Assembly: GCA_003550325.1 (NCBI GenBank)
Contig: QKWP01000256.1
Span: 91,937 to 155,936, forward strand
Direction of reading: 5' to 3'
DNA length: 64,000 nt
Origin: Gigaspora rosea
Taxonomy: Eukaryota; Glomeromycota; Glomeromycetes; Diversisporales; Gigasporaceae
Shown: positions 46,795 to 59,138 of the stretch, in pieces
Numbering within the stretch: the first letter of the stretch is position 1
How the letters are laid out: every line of letters starts with the position of its first letter
Position numbers and translations under genes: made by a program
The notes under the pieces: model-generated
Databases searched by the model: none
Seen by the model: only the letters and a program-made list of their open reading frames with translations
What the model was told of the DNA's origin: nothing

Positions 46795-48210
46795 ATGAGC
46801 CATACCGATCCAGGATCACATGACTCCGGCAAAAGGAATGACATTCCTCCTCAACCAGCAACCTCTACATCTATCTCCGGCAGCACTGCCACAAGCCTTG
46901 GGAAACCAAAGTTGGACATTCTCATCGACCCCTACGTAAAAACGTATATCGATGAGTCTATCCGGGCATCATCCATGTTGGTCATAAACTCCATTAAGCA
47001 ATATATCAACTCACAATATGACAGGCAAAGGACATGGAATGAGCAACTCCAATCGAACATTAACAATATTAACAACATACTTTCTAGGTTTGCACAACCA
47101 GGCAATAGTGGAAGCGCTGCGTCCCACGCACCAGCTTCTACTGACCATGCAACATCATCACGGCACTCACAGCACCTAACAGGTACAACTGAGCAACACT
47201 CAGCAGAGAAAGCAAAGCAGGATGATGAATCAACAGGTAATCACCCCCAACTCCAACCCTTAATAATTTGATTTTGGCAACGTCAAGAGTGAGCCTTCAG
47301 CCACAAAGCCCCGTGACAACAACCAGTTCACCTCGACCAACTTTTGCGATTACAGAGTTTCTAGCTTTCAAGATAACATCAAGGAAGTACCTGTCACTTG
47401 ATTACACACAATTCAAGCGTATTCACGATGCCCAGAATTTCTCAAACCCACTTGCCGCAAGAACAGAAGGCATATGAATTTGGTGGGTCACCAACTGGCA
47501 GAAGGGTAAACAAATTATTGAGACACTCCTCTACAAGCCCCACATATCGGCCAAGCTTTGGAAGGCACTTGCATTTGGCAATTATGTGAACCTACAGGAT
47601 TTCTCACATAAAAACTTACTGATCAGCATAAAAGAGACCGATGATGAACCAGTCCTGCAAGCAGCTGAGGGAGGCTCAATTTCGATCAAAAAACGCTCAT
47701 GTCATTCAGCTTTTTCGGACATATCGGAATGGCTTCTTGCATTCAAGCTATACATGATGCTGTATTAATAATTTATGAGAACTGGGAACAGGAGCTTAAT
47801 GGTTATATGACCATATCAACGAGCTATACCTCCAGCAAAATTTCCAAGCAGTTATGGCATACGACGAAGATCGCAGAGTCATGTTAGTCACGAACCGTGA
47901 CTCAACACTTCTTGATCAGAATACCGAGGTTGAGGGCAGGAATTTTGATGCAGCCACGGTAAAGAAACAAAGACTCAATACATACCGGGCTATAAAGCTT
48001 GATACCGAATGGCCTGATGGGCGTGAGATATGTATCAATTGGAACAGGCGATATTGCTCAGATGAAAAAAACTGTGGCAGGGTCCATGCTTGCCTGATAT
48101 GTAGGAAAACAAACCACAATGAGCAGCGGTGCTTTAAAAGAAACAGCTCAAAAAAGCAGGGCCCACTTGAAAGGGGGCATCAGGGAAAGCACATGCTAAA
48201 TCATGAATAA
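46795..48210 (+). pseudogene. Gag-like ORF of the Ngaro-like element (frameshifted)
   Basis: Starts at ATG 46795 (the TTG at 46789 is not needed) with a Ser/Thr/Gln-rich N-terminus and a short coiled-coil-prone stretch (SIKQYINSQYDRQRTWNEQL). The frame is lost at 47271 and coding continues in other frames: 47586-47768 (DFSHKNLLISIKETDDEP) and 47854-48210. The last part has the Gag C-terminus: ICINWNRRYCSDEKNC, then ACLICRKTNHNEQRC, i.e. a CxWN...C cluster followed by a CX2CX4HX4C knuckle. Position before RT and the zinc cluster identify it as Gag of a DIRS/Ngaro-type element. At least three frame changes and internal stops near 47398-47520 make it non-functional. Confidence 0.7.
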
Positions 48211-48457
48211 ATTAGCCATAATATCGTCGAACATTGAATAACAATAATATTAAAACATTAATAAATGTGTATATATGTAAAGTAAAAAAAAAAAAAACAA
48301 TAAGGTAGTTATGTGGATAGTATACGGATGCAGCAGTACATGCAGGTCAAAAAAAAAAAAAAAAAAAAAAACATATATAAAAAAAAAAAAAAAAGATAAA
48401 GGGGGGCATACGGCTGCATAAAAGTCGGGTATTAACACCGGCACATCGGGCTCACTC

Positions 48458-50316
48458 ATGGCGACGGTAGAATTAACCACACTTTACACCCACTTCTCAA
48501 CAAGCACGGCTAACCAAGACTTTGCCAATTCCGTTCTATCCACTAGGTTTTCTATGAAATATCCATCGCAATTCAAACTGGCTCATGGCATTACAATGCA
48601 TAAGTCTCCTAGTCTGCAATCGGTCAAAAATACTCTAACATCGATTCCGCCACGTGATATGCCTTTATCCCCCCATCGAGAGTGAAATCCTCAAGCAGCT
48701 CGACCCCAGTTTCTTTAACGTCACTACGCCTATTAATATAAGAGCTTTTGAGCATCTCACAGCCGAACATCCCAATAGACCTTTCATCTCATATTTATTA
48801 AACAGCCTAAAAAGTGGTTTTAGGTTCAATTTCAAATACCGAATGACCACGACTATTCAAGGAAACCTAAGCTCAATAGAAATTGACCCAACATCATTCT
48901 CAACATATATTCAAAGCAAGATAGAACAGGGTCGAATGTGTGGCCCCTTTCCCCAAAACCAGCCGCCTTGTCAAATCTTTCAGGTGAACCCGTGCGGGCT
49001 GGTAGAGAAAAAAGACTCAAACCCCAAGGTCTACCAGGTAATTTCACACCTCTCGTCCCCCTTCGGTGCTAGTGTTAATGACGAAATCGATAGAATCGAG
49101 TTCAGTACGCAGTATGAAGGCATCAGTCATGCAATTCGCTGGATTACTCACTATAGCAAAGGGTGCTACCTGACAAAAATCGACATACAAGACGCATACA
49201 GAATTCTCCCTGTGCACCCTGTCGACCAGGTACTACAAGGCATAAGCCATGGGGTCAGTTATACTTTGATAAGGCCTTGGCATTCGGTAACCGGGCATCC
49301 GGTGGAATATACGCAGATTCACAGATGTATTAACTTGGATAGCAGTGCAACAAGGAATACGGTCAATCATTCATTATGTTGACGACTTCCTTATTATATC
49401 AAAAACGGATGGGCAGCAAGAACTGGACCAGTTCCTTCGCATTCTTGGTATTATGAATATTCCACACAAACCGTCAAAATTGGAAGGGCCAAGTTCCTCG
49501 ATTACTTTTCTGGGCATCCAGCTCGATACACAAACATTCTCAGCCACAGTTCCTGCAGTAAAAAAACAAAAATTAATTGCTCTACTCAAACAATGGACGG
49601 ACAAGCGTTTTTGTTTTAGGAAAGAGCTTCAATCATTAATTGGCTCTCTAATGTGGGCATGTCAGGTTATCCCACAGGGCAGGCCCTTCATACAGCGCCT
49701 GATTAAGGCCCTCAACACGGCACAGGGACCAAAGTACCACATAAGGATTAATGGTCCTATGAAGTCGGACATCAGATTGTGGATTACAATACTTCTGGGT
49801 TGGTCGGGCATACACCTTATGGAAGACCAGGCTTGGCTAAGTCCAACAACACAAAATTTGTTCACCGATACCTCCAACCTTGGTGGTGGCGCAACATTTC
49901 AATCATACTTCACAACTTTCAACTGGGCCCGGGACGTGGATTTGTCCCAACATAATATTCAGGAAAGAGAGCTTCTGACCACACTCATTGCCATATTGAC
50001 ATTCTCACCGATATGGACACAAAAACACTTTGTAATTTGGATGGATAATCAGGCAAACGCCAAAGCCGTGCACAACAGATATTGCAAACAAACAAAAATA
50101 AATAAGATTATTGCAAAAATTTATCAGGCCCAAATGCAGGGGAATTTTTCAGTAAAGCTTGAATACATTCCAGGCAAAGCAAACTTGGAGGCGGACTTAC
50201 TTTCACGGAATGGGCACAGAGAATTTCTAAGAAATAATCCTACGGCACGCTACTTACGACCAATCGTCCCTTCAAAATATAATAGTCTAATTTCTACGGT
50301 TCCATCTCTAATTTAA
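48458..50316 (+). pseudogene. Reverse transcriptase-RNase H ORF of the Ngaro-like element (frameshifted)
   Basis: Read in order: N-terminal part 48458-48685, then a frame change into 48654-49260, a short third frame (about 49260-49312), then 49317-50316. RT motifs: NPCGLVEKKDSNPKVYQVIS, LTKIDIQDAYRILPVHP (motif A, catalytic Asp) and IIHYVDDFLIISKT (motif C, catalytic YVDD). RNase H motifs: LFTDTSNLGGGATF, QERELLTTL, VIWMDNQANAKAV and IPGKANLEADLLSR, supplying the D-E-D-D set. Catalytic residues are preserved although three indels break the frame, so decay is fairly recent. Lies between Gag and recombinase with short spacers; a purine-rich A tract (48285-48393) precedes it. Confidence 0.8.
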
Positions 50317-50322
50317 TAGGTG

Positions 50323-51327
50323 ATCTTACACCTACACATGATGCAGCAAACAGTCAAATCGCTACTTCTACTCTCCCACTTGACCAACAAGCTGCACGCA
50401 TATTGGGCATAAACGAAAAGACAAACAAAGCATACAAATTGGCTGTAAAACAGTATGAGGAATTAGCCATTGGCAATCAGTGGATGAACTCACAAGGCAA
50501 CATCTGGCCAATTGCCAAAGAGCATCTAATAGTATTCATACCTACATGCATAAAAGGGTCGCACCACCAACTTTCCTCTCATATTTATCAGTGCTAAAAC
50601 ACCACTACAAAATGAACTATTTCAACTGGAACGAAACACGTGACGACCCACTGGTCAGCCAGTTATTAAAAACCATCGACCAGAATCACACACACAAACC
50701 TGTCAAGCAAAAATCTCACATTACAAGGTATCACCTACGTACCCTAAAGGCAAACTTAAACTTTAACAATCCTGATGACAACGTGTTCTGGGCAATAGCC
50801 TTGATGGCCTTTTATGGCTTGGCTCGCTTGGGCGAGCTTCTACCCACAACACGGCAGGACTGTGACAAGGTTCCAACTCTTGGCGCTTTGAGATTTGAAA
50901 AGGTTGGCCAACACACATATGCCACTATCCAATTAGCACACACCAAAAATCACAAAACGGCGGTAAGCACCTCCCTCACCATTAATCCAATCTATGACGA
51001 TCTATGCCCCATAAACGCATTAAAAACCTACATTGTTCAAAGGACAAGCCCTCCACTGGCACACAAAAGCAAATTGTTGTTTATCAGAGCCAACGGATCA
51101 TGGGCAACAAAACAACATTTCATTGACAAACTCAAACAACTCTTACCAGCAGAAGACGTAGCGGGTTACAGTTTTAGGCCGGGGGTACAACTGAACTGGT
51201 CATGAGTGAGGTCCAGCTCGTTCTAAACCAAAAGATCGGGAGGTGGAGTTCGGACTCATTCTACAGGTATATCCAGGCCCACCCAGCTGCAATAGCCGCA
51301 ATACTAATAAAAGCATATTGCAATTGA
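50323..51327 (+). pseudogene. Tyrosine recombinase of the Ngaro-like element (frameshifted)
   Basis: Three frame segments: 50323-50530 (ARILGINEKTNKAYKLAVKQ, the SAM-like core-binding part), 50530-51180, and 51180-51327. Catalytic-domain landmarks: Arg in MAFYGLARLGELLPTT (box I), Lys in HTKNHK, GYSFRPGGTTE (box II HxxR, with Tyr in place of His), and KIGRWSSDSFYRYI with the nucleophile Tyr. Indels lie near 50530 and in the G run at about 51178-51183. This enzyme would integrate circular cDNA without a target duplication, in keeping with none being visible. It defines the element as DIRS-order. Confidence 0.8.
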
Positions 51328-51741
51328 GCCACCCTCGCAAGTTTTAATGGAGCCTCAGACGCCCCAACTGCAAAAAAAAAAAAAAAAAGGGAAAAAGATC
51401 AACAGATAAATAAAGGGAACAGCATACCTGTTTCCATGCATATAACTACTGACGAACATGTACACACACAAGGTGCCGCGATAAGGATGTCAAGTATGTA
51501 ATAAAAAAAAAAAACGAAGTAAATGAACAAATCCTGAACAAAACAAACAATAAATACCATAATACAGAGTCTTCAAACTGTCTTACCAACAAATAAATTG
51601 TGAACTTTGAACAAACACTAACATCAATTCAGTAAGCTATGGCCTAATAGCATAAGCTACAGATCCCATGACATGCAACATCGACGCAACACCATGCGTA
51701 ACAAGTCGTAATAATAAATGGCAGAATCTTACACTCATTAT
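51328..51741. other. Short spacer between recombinase and B1
   Basis: Contains an A16 run at 51372 and no ORF. Confidence 0.4.
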
Positions 51742-52049
51742 TGGAACAGTCTCCTGATTCTGCCATTTTCCTATTTAACAGCCGGCCTGCTTTGAGCAGT
51801 GGGAAACCACCGGCTGATGCTGCTTCTCACTCGCTCTACTGTTACGATGATATCTGGCACAATCTCACTTGCTAATCTTCCGGGAGCATATCATCATTTT
51901 AGTTCAAATTACTTAAAATTACTAATTACTTAAAATTACCAATTCAATGTATTCTGCGGACTTAAAGTCCTTTAATTGAATTCATTTCTGGCACCTTTGG
52001 CTGTCTGGAATTATTCCAACCACATGACCAAGCGCACCTATGCTTTTCG
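51742..52049 (+). repeat. Split direct repeat B1
   Basis: Starts TGGAACAGTCTCCTGATTC and contains the GCCGGCCTGCTTTGAGCAG hairpin; matches B2 (52420-52728) along its whole length. Confidence 0.8.
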
Positions 52050-52393
52050 TGCATGTTGACAAGAGTCAACTGATCGAAAAGACAGGAAGCATTGGTCAGG
52101 GGACATATATCATGTGCCCAGCCCGGCCTGGTACTCGTATCAAGAATCAATCGGTAGATAAAATCAACGTCAGATCACAAACTCATGCAAATCGAAGGAT
52201 TTAGTATCACAAGTGCCCGAACTGGCCCGGTCACACACATAAAGAATCAGTCAGTAAATGAAATCAACGTCAAATCACAAATTCATGCAAACCGAAAAGC
52301 CACCATACGACTGATATAAATAGAGTCGTCGAAGAGCATCAATTCCACACGCTCTCTCTCATAAGATCCTAATTCATTTAACTTCATTTTCTC
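52050..52393 (+). repeat. Split direct repeat A2
   Basis: Second copy of A1, directly abutting B1 as expected for the B1-A2-B2 arrangement. Confidence 0.8.
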
Positions 52394-52419
52394 AACCCAA
52401 CCCTTCCCACCACATACAG

Positions 52420-52728
52420 TGGAACAGTCGCCTGATCTTGACATTTTCCTATTTAACAGCCGGCCTGCTTTGAGCAGGCGGGAATCCACTGGCTGATGCT
52501 GCTTCTCACTCGCTCTACTGTTACAATGATACCTGGCGCAATCTTACTTGCTAATCTTCCAGGAGCATATCATCGTTTCAGTTCAAATTACTTAAAATTA
52601 CTAATTACTTAAAATTACCAATTTAATGTATTCTGCGGACTTAAACTCCTTTAATTGAATTCATTTCCGGCACCTTTGGCTGTCCAGAATTATTTTAACC
52701 ACATGACCAAGCGCACCTATGCTTTTTG
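52420..52728 (+). repeat. Split direct repeat B2 (right terminus)
   Basis: Copy of B1, separated from A2 by 26 bp (ACCCAACCCTTCCCACC stretch). Ends in CACCTATGCTTTTTGTA, where host-repeat sequence resumes. Confidence 0.75.
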
Positions 52729-52857
52729 TATATATATTATAAAATGTAAAAAAAACTTAAAAATAAAACCGTTTTATGCTATTTTTCCCAATTTTTGCAT
52801 TTTTCCAATTTTTGTATTTTTTTCAATTTTTGTATTTATTTCCTGCTGGGTCACTAT

Positions 52858-53584
52858 TGTAATGGATTAAAATGAGTCTATGAATTTTTTATATATATTA
52901 TTCTATATTTTTTATTTTTATTATTTGTATGCTAGAATTCGATAGTGGCCCTAAATAAGTAAAATTAGTAATTTCTTATGCAAAAGTAATTAGTTATATA
53001 CAAATAAGGGAATTATATGTGTAGGCAAAAGCACAGTGCATTTAATTTCGCACTGACGCAAAATTATAGCATTAATGCTAAATTTATAGTGCAGACACTA
53101 ATTTTTCGCGTAGACACTAAATTATTAGCAGAAACACTAAATTTATAGTATAGATGCTAAGGAAAACAAAATGTATATAAGACCTCTAAAAAATTAATAA
53201 AGCAACAATAAGTTTTTGACATTCAATTAAAAATGCAATAATAATAAAAGTAAAACCCTTATCTTTTTAATTCGACTTTAACCTTAATAAACCTTGCGAG
53301 ACTCAATTCGACAGACTGTATTGACTTGTAACTTTGTATTGGCTTATTATAACTCGAATTCTGCATAATAAGTTTGGTTAAGCTTTTAAAATTGTTCACG
53401 GATTCTGACCCTAATTGAACTTCGTACAAATTATTTTACCTCATTCCCTTCAATCAATAACTCGGATTACCAATACTTTTATATACAGCCTTCATCTATT
53501 TATCCTCTCATCCTGTAATCAGTTGGAGCTTAATTGGCACTATTGTCTATATTGTTTTACCACTCTCCTAATTCAACTGTTATA
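52858..53584 (+). repeat. 5' LTR
   Basis: About 727 bp, matching the 3' LTR in three blocks (56350-56440, 56674-56854, 60356-60832). Contains a short internal array of GCTAAATTTATAGTGCAGAC-like words at 53080-53160. Confidence 0.75.
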
Positions 53585-53945
53585 TTTGGTATCGATTGTG
53601 TGGAATGAATTAAAACTACCTGATCTTCTATAAATAAAACATTTAGATTTAATCTTCTTATGTATAACTAAAAACTGAAATCTCATAAACATCCCTGAAA
53701 GTCATACATTATCCCCTATCTTTCTATAGTTTTTTCTTCAACAACCACAAGCCGTGTACAACTCAAGTCGATCTGAACTATACCAACCTCTAAGGCAAAA
53801 CATTCAAGGCCAAAACTATCAAGACTAGAAAACCTCTTCTACGCCTTCTATTATTCGTTCCCAGCACCTATCACCATATTTCCAAATTTCCTACAAAAAC
53901 CATAAAGAATTGGTGAACCCAAAGAAGAGTTATACTTCTAACCTA
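53585..53945. other. Leader of the LTR element, PBS-like TGGTATC
   Basis: TGGTATCGATTG (53587-53598) fits the first seven bases of an initiator-Met-type primer site. No coding frame in the rest. Confidence 0.4.
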
Positions 53946-54120
53946 TCCCAGAAAGGCAAATTCAGAAATGGCTGTCCAAGAAACCTTTGTGCCCTCAATG
54001 CCAAAGAAAGAGGCACTCCATTCTTGAGTGCCCTGATGTGAAATGCTTGAACGAAAAGTGTACTGCAATCATGAAAACACTTACGCAGAGCAAATTTAAA
54101 AGTTCCAAGAAATATTAAAC
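53946..54120 (+). pseudogene. Gag-like zinc-knuckle fragment
   Basis: The frame ending at 54120 reads KPLCPQCQRKRHSILECPD, a CX2CX4HX4C knuckle, followed by VKCLNEKC and a lysine-rich tail. Upstream the frame is short and unrecognised. Location just after the 5' LTR fits a remnant Gag nucleocapsid, although a host zinc-knuckle protein cannot be excluded. Confidence 0.5.
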
Positions 54121-54149
54121 TAGCATTTCTCTGAAGCCCTTCATGATGA

Positions 54150-55740
54150 GCAAATTCCTGAAGTCATAGAGTTTACACTAAAAGCATTAAAAAATATAAT
54201 TAGAAACAAGAAAAAAAAAGAGGCAAAAGAAATTGTAAACCTCCCTTCATATATAAAAATAATCCTGTAGGAGATTCGTCCAGTAGAACCACTGCAAGAA
54301 AGAATAACTATTGACGAGGTCCTTGATACCCGTATATCCCAAAAGATCCAATGACTCAATGTCAAGCCAGGAGTATATTGCGAAAAGTGAGTCGGACTGC
54401 TTGATCGATGAATACCTGGAAGCTCTTGACAATATCATACCAGAATCACGAAAGAGTCGAAAAGCTGAAAATGTAAATAAAGAATATAAGGTATCTATGT
54501 AATATTAAAAACCTGTTGAACTAAAGCAATATGAAACCCATATCTCTGGAGTATATAACCGAATTGGTCACAAAGCAGAAAGTATCATAAACGTTATGGA
54601 TAGCAAATTACCTGAGTCTGACTTCGATGACTTGGTCCTGGATTTAATTGATGACTACCTTGCGGAAGAATCCTTAATCAAAGAAAAAAAAGAAGCCATC
54701 CAAACAGCAGTGAATATAGGTGGTCCTGAAAAGGATAGAGAAAAGATATTTTCATATTGTAAAAAATCTGCAGAAATCGGAACTGCTAACAAAACCGGTC
54801 TGATTGTACTTTATCCTGTAAAAGAAATGAAGTTAAAAAGATTATAAATAAAAAATCAATTTCAAAATTGAGGAACCTGAAGTATCCAATTTTTAAAAAT
54901 CTGCTGACCCGAGTAATACTTCAGGTTATCATTATGTGAATGTAATTGCTATTGCAAAAAAAAAAATAAAGAAAGTAGAGTTAAAGAAATTGACTACAAG
55001 AAGTGAGTGAAAGCCGAAAATAATATAAACAGTTCATCTAAAGTTGAATTAAATAATGCCAATAAGATAAGTATCAACAATGAAAATCCAAAATTAGCAG
55101 ATATTGGAAGTCAAGTCTTACCGTACGCTCAAAGATCCATTGAAGTCACAGAGACTGGTCACGGGTGCAATTATTGAACCCAGATTCAAAAATTGCATGG
55201 GAATTGAAAAGGAAGCCTCGAGGGAGTATCAAGTGTCAGAAATGAAATTAGATCAGAAAAAGGAAGCCATAGATAAAAAAGATTTCGAGGAAAGCAAGTA
55301 TGAAATGTTAGTTGAAAGTGATGATAGAAAAAATGAAATAAATAATAAATATAGTCAAAAGTACCTTTGGAAGAATAAGCCTTATGCCATGCTTGCATAG
55401 AATAGAATAAAAAGGTCGACAAATTTTGGATAACCTTCAGCAAGACAAAAACTTCGATCTGAATAAAACCTGCAGAAGTAATAAAAATAGAATGGTAGAT
55501 AAAAATAAGGCCTTTGATTATTATCAGAAGACAGCAAATATGGTGAATACTAATAGAATATACAGTATTAGATATTGTTATCAAAATGGATTTGGAATTA
55601 AAGAAGATGAGCATAAAGCATTTGAGTATTATAAAAAATCGACTGATGCAGGTGGTGCCAATAGAACGTTTATGGTTGGTAATTGCTACCATGATGATAA
55701 GAATTCTAATGGACCATATACCCAAGAACCTTACTCTTAG
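54150..55740 (+). pseudogene. Sel1-like repeat pseudogene inside the LTR element
   Basis: A lysine- and glutamate-rich coding-like region in several frames. 55498-55700 reads DKNKAFDYYQKTANMV, then YSIRYCYQNGFGIKEDE, then HKAFEYYKKSTDAGGA and FMVGNCYHDD: two Sel1 units in tandem. Weaker units are seen at 54700-54840 (KIFSYCKKSAEIGTANKTG) and 55180-55230 (FKNCMGIEKEASREYQ). Stops and frame changes separate the pieces (54311-54502, 54596-54847, 55104-55400, 55426-55740). Sel1 arrays are scaffold domains common in Rhizophagus signalling-like proteins. Being between the LTRs, the sequence looks captured from a host gene. Confidence 0.6.
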
Positions 55741-56349
55741 AATAGTACAAGTAAGGAAGAAATTAAAGTATTTGACTTGGAGTTAAACCCTAACAAAGTT
55801 GAATCCTCAAAAACAGAAGACTTCGAAGACCTTAGTGATACTATTCACCAAGCAAAAACATGAACATTTGTACAAAAGTGAGAACTTAGGAGTAAAATTA
55901 AGGGCAATGGTTCAAGCAGAGATCAGATTAAAAGGATGAGTCTTAAAAAGGATATTGAAAACTGTATAAAAAAAAGTAATAACTATGGCGCAGCTGTAAT
56001 GTCTAAAAATAGTAAAGATAAAAAAAAGGGCAAATTATAAAAAGAAGGTTGTATTAGAAATGGCAGAATATACTGTTTAACCCAATGGATCAGATACTTA
56101 TTCACGAGCTGGTCTCACATTCGAATCTTCGACCCTGGAGGAGATGCTCCCCTAACCCCTACCGCTATCCTAAAGAAACATTATGAACAAGTGACCCTTC
56201 TATCCCAATCACTTACCTTATACGTTTCCTAGCTTATGAAATAATGATTTTGTTGCATTACTAAATAAGTTAAACCCCAGCTCAAGCAGAAAAGGAAAAA
56301 GACCTTTTACTAAGAGATTTTGCAGGGGCTCAATCCCAAGAGGAGGCTA
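55741..56349. other. 3' interior of the LTR element with polypurine tract
   Basis: No ORF. Ends with AAGAGGAGGCTA (56338-56349), a plausible polypurine tract directly before the 3' LTR. Confidence 0.4.
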
Positions 56350-56440
56350 TGTAATGAATTAAAATGAGCCTACGAATTTTTTATATATATTATTTTATAT
56401 TTTTTATTTTTATTATTTGTATGCTAGAATTCGATAGTAG

Positions 56441-56673
56441 CAGTGTCTGAAATTCAATTTTTAAATTAGTTGCGGGCTACAACTAAATAAAAAAAAATGG
56501 TTGCGGATTATAAGAATTTATAAAAATTTTGTTGCGCATATAAGCATTTAATCAATATTTATAATAAAATTTGCAAATTTATGTGCAGAATTTGCATATC
56601 ACTTCAGATTTTGGTTGCGGAAATTTAAATTTTGTTGCGGTCTGCAGACTCCGCAACCCAATTTCAGACACTG
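56441..56673. mobile_element. 233-bp hAT MITE inside the 3' LTR
   Basis: Ends CAGTGTCTGAAATT, perfectly inverted over 14 bp. Perfect 8-bp targets GATAGTAG lie at 56433-56440 and 56674-56681; the 5' LTR reads GATAGTGG once. The interior repeats GTTGCGG and GCAAATT words. Confidence 0.88.
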
Positions 56674-57239
56674 GATAGTAGCCCTAAATAAGTAAAATTA
56701 GTAATTCCTTGCGCCAAAGTAATTAGTTATACAAATAAGAGAATTATATGTATAGGCAAAAGTGCAGTACATTTAATTACACGCTGACGCTAAAATTATA
56801 GCGTTGACGCTAAATTTACAGTGCAACCTAAATTTTCTGCGTAGATGCTAAATTAGGACCCCGAATAATACATAGATAGGTCAGGTCAAAGAATGTGTCG
56901 CTATCATAGACAAATTAAATGAAGTAAAATTTACAATTGCGTATTTTTTTAAAAATTATTAAAAAGGTTAAAATTTTAAATTGCTTATTTTTATATTAAA
57001 ATTATATATGTAAAGGTTTAATTTGTGTATTTTTAGCATAAATTTGAAAATAACAATACTGTAATTTCCAAAAATAAACTACCTTCCTTTTTTCAAAACA
57101 AAATTTGTATTTTGAAAATAAGCGGAAAATAACAAATATCGCGGCTCTTATTTCCTAAACCAGAATTATTCCCACTATTGTATATATGCATATTACAAAA
57201 ATAGTTACCATGCATATGCTCAATAGTCAAATTTTTTTA

Positions 57240-57720
57240 ATCGAGACTTGCATAAATTGATTAAAATAAATAAAAAAAATAAACTAAAAAATAAAAGTAA
57301 AATAAAACGTATATACATATTTAATAAATAATAAAAAATGATTTAAATAAAATAAATAAATAGAATAAATAAAAAAAAACTAAAATAAACTAAAATAATA
57401 AAAACCAATATGTAAAATATAAATCAATTTTTTTTATTTATTATTTTTTTATTTAACGGAGGGGGTTTTTTTTAATAGTATTTATTTTTTTATTTTTTAT
57501 TTTCGATTTTTTTATTCTTATTTTTTTTTTATTTTTTTTAATTTTTTTAATTTTTTTTTAATGTTATTTTTTAACATTATTTTTAATTAAACTTTTTTAT
57601 AATATTTTCGATTTTTTAAATTTTTTTTCTTTATTTTTTTATTTTTTTTATTATTTAAATTTTTTTTTGGTTCTTTATTTATTTTTATTTTATTTTTTAA
57701 AATAAATTTTACTAACTATA
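57240..57720. repeat. Low-complexity A/T-rich tract
   Basis: AATAAA-type words on the left half switch to TTTATT-type on the right half, so the region is a large imperfect hairpin. A comparable tract lies at 58540-59100. Confidence 0.55.
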
Positions 57721-57997
57721 AACAAAAAATGGTGATCATCACTAGTATGTAATTTACCAATAAATTTGCAGAATCAGGTGTAACGTGCAAATTCGTTTGT
57801 GTAACAAAAATAAAGATTTTTTTTAAAAAATGCTAATATCTCAAGAATTCATCTATGAAACTACCTTCGACATTCTAACAAAAAAAATTTCTTGCTAAAT
57901 TTTGCATATATCAGACACCCTACTAAAATCCCAGGCCTTACCCTAACCCTAAAGTAAATGAAATTAACTTTTTTTTGTTTTATCATTATTGGTTAAG

Positions 57998-58504
57998 GGT
58001 AGACCGTATTACTATAATTAAATTATATATATGCAAATGGTAGATCCTTATAGCTATATAAAATTAACAGAGTACAAAAAAGCAATAAAGGCAAATGTTT
58101 TTTTATTTTATCGAAATTCAATCAAAACCAGATAAATACAAACATTAAAACCCGTAAATTTCATTGCAAAAATTAGAAGTAAGTTTTTAAAGAAACAATT
58201 CTAAATTTTGAAGCTACAAAGTTTGTGAGTGAAACTATATAATTTGCAGGTGAAACTTTATAGTTCTAGAAATTAATAAATATTCTAGAACACACGCTAG
58301 AACAATATAGAACAATATTGAACTCATATATAAATTATTAATCATTTTTAGCCAATAAAAATGAATTTTAAAATCATGGGATCGTTGATACTAATCTAGA
58401 ATATAACAATGTTTTGAATGTTTTGATCAGATGATCATTGTATAACTATACTCAAATTAGCCACAACAACTATGTGATTTTTAATTAGTGTTTACGGTCT
58501 ACCC
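57998..58504. mobile_element. 507-bp TTAA-target MITE
   Basis: Ends GGGTAGACCGTA and TACGGTCTACCC, inverted, sit between TTAA (57994-57997) and TTAA (58505-58508). A TTAA target suggests piggyBac- or Kolobok-type mobilisation. No ORF. Confidence 0.7.
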
Positions 58505-59138
58505 TTAATTACATACTGGTGATGATTACCGCCAGTTATACATAGTTAAATTCTTTTAAAATATTTTATTTTTTATAATTTTTTTATTTAAAAATTTTTT
58601 TCATTTTTTATTGTTAATTTTTATTTAATTTTTTTCTTTTTTTATTTATTCTATCTTATTTTATTTTATTTTTAATATTTTTCAATTATTTTTTTTATTT
58701 TATTATTTTTTCTTTTTTTTATTATTTATTATTTTTCATTTTTTATTTTTTTTACTTTTTTTTTATTTATTTTATTTTAATTTATTTAATTTTATTTATT
58801 ATGAATTAACTTTTTTAAATTATTTTCTTTTTATTTAAATATGTATATTATGGTACGTTGTGATTTTTTTAACGTTATTTTTTTTAATTTATTTTAATTT
58901 TTTTTTATTTAATTTATTTTAATTTTATTTATTCATATTGGTACTATATTTAAATAATTGGCGGTGGTCACCGGTTACACAAGCAGTATAAAGATAAGTA
59001 TTCGATTTTTTTTATTTTTTTTTATTTTTTTTTATTTTTTTTACTAATATTTAAATACTTATTCATTTTATTGTATAAATTTTTTTACTAATATTATTTT
59101 TATTTAACGTACTTAGCTGATTTCAGTTCTGCTTCTTT

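Larger units (their letters stand above)
46246..52728 (+). mobile_element. Ngaro/PAT-like tyrosine-recombinase retrotransposon
   Basis: The structure is A1 (46246-46589), ORFs, B1 (51742-52049), A2 (52050-52393), B2 (52420-52728): the split direct repeat layout of PAT/Ngaro elements in the DIRS order. Three coding regions follow each other on the plus strand: Gag-like with a zinc-finger C-terminus, RT plus RNase H, and tyrosine recombinase. No integrase of the LTR type is present. All three ORFs carry frameshifts, so the copy is dead. Codon composition is less AT-rich than the surroundings. Confidence 0.85.

Noticed and set aside
55186-55725. 179-codon minus-strand ORF
   Set aside because: Antisense to the Sel1 coding stretch; hydrophobic composition is a by-product of Lys/Glu-rich sense codons.
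57240-59100. Mitochondrial insertion, because of extreme AT content
   Set aside because: No mitochondrial gene or intron motifs; the sequence is simple A/T repeats inside a TIR element.
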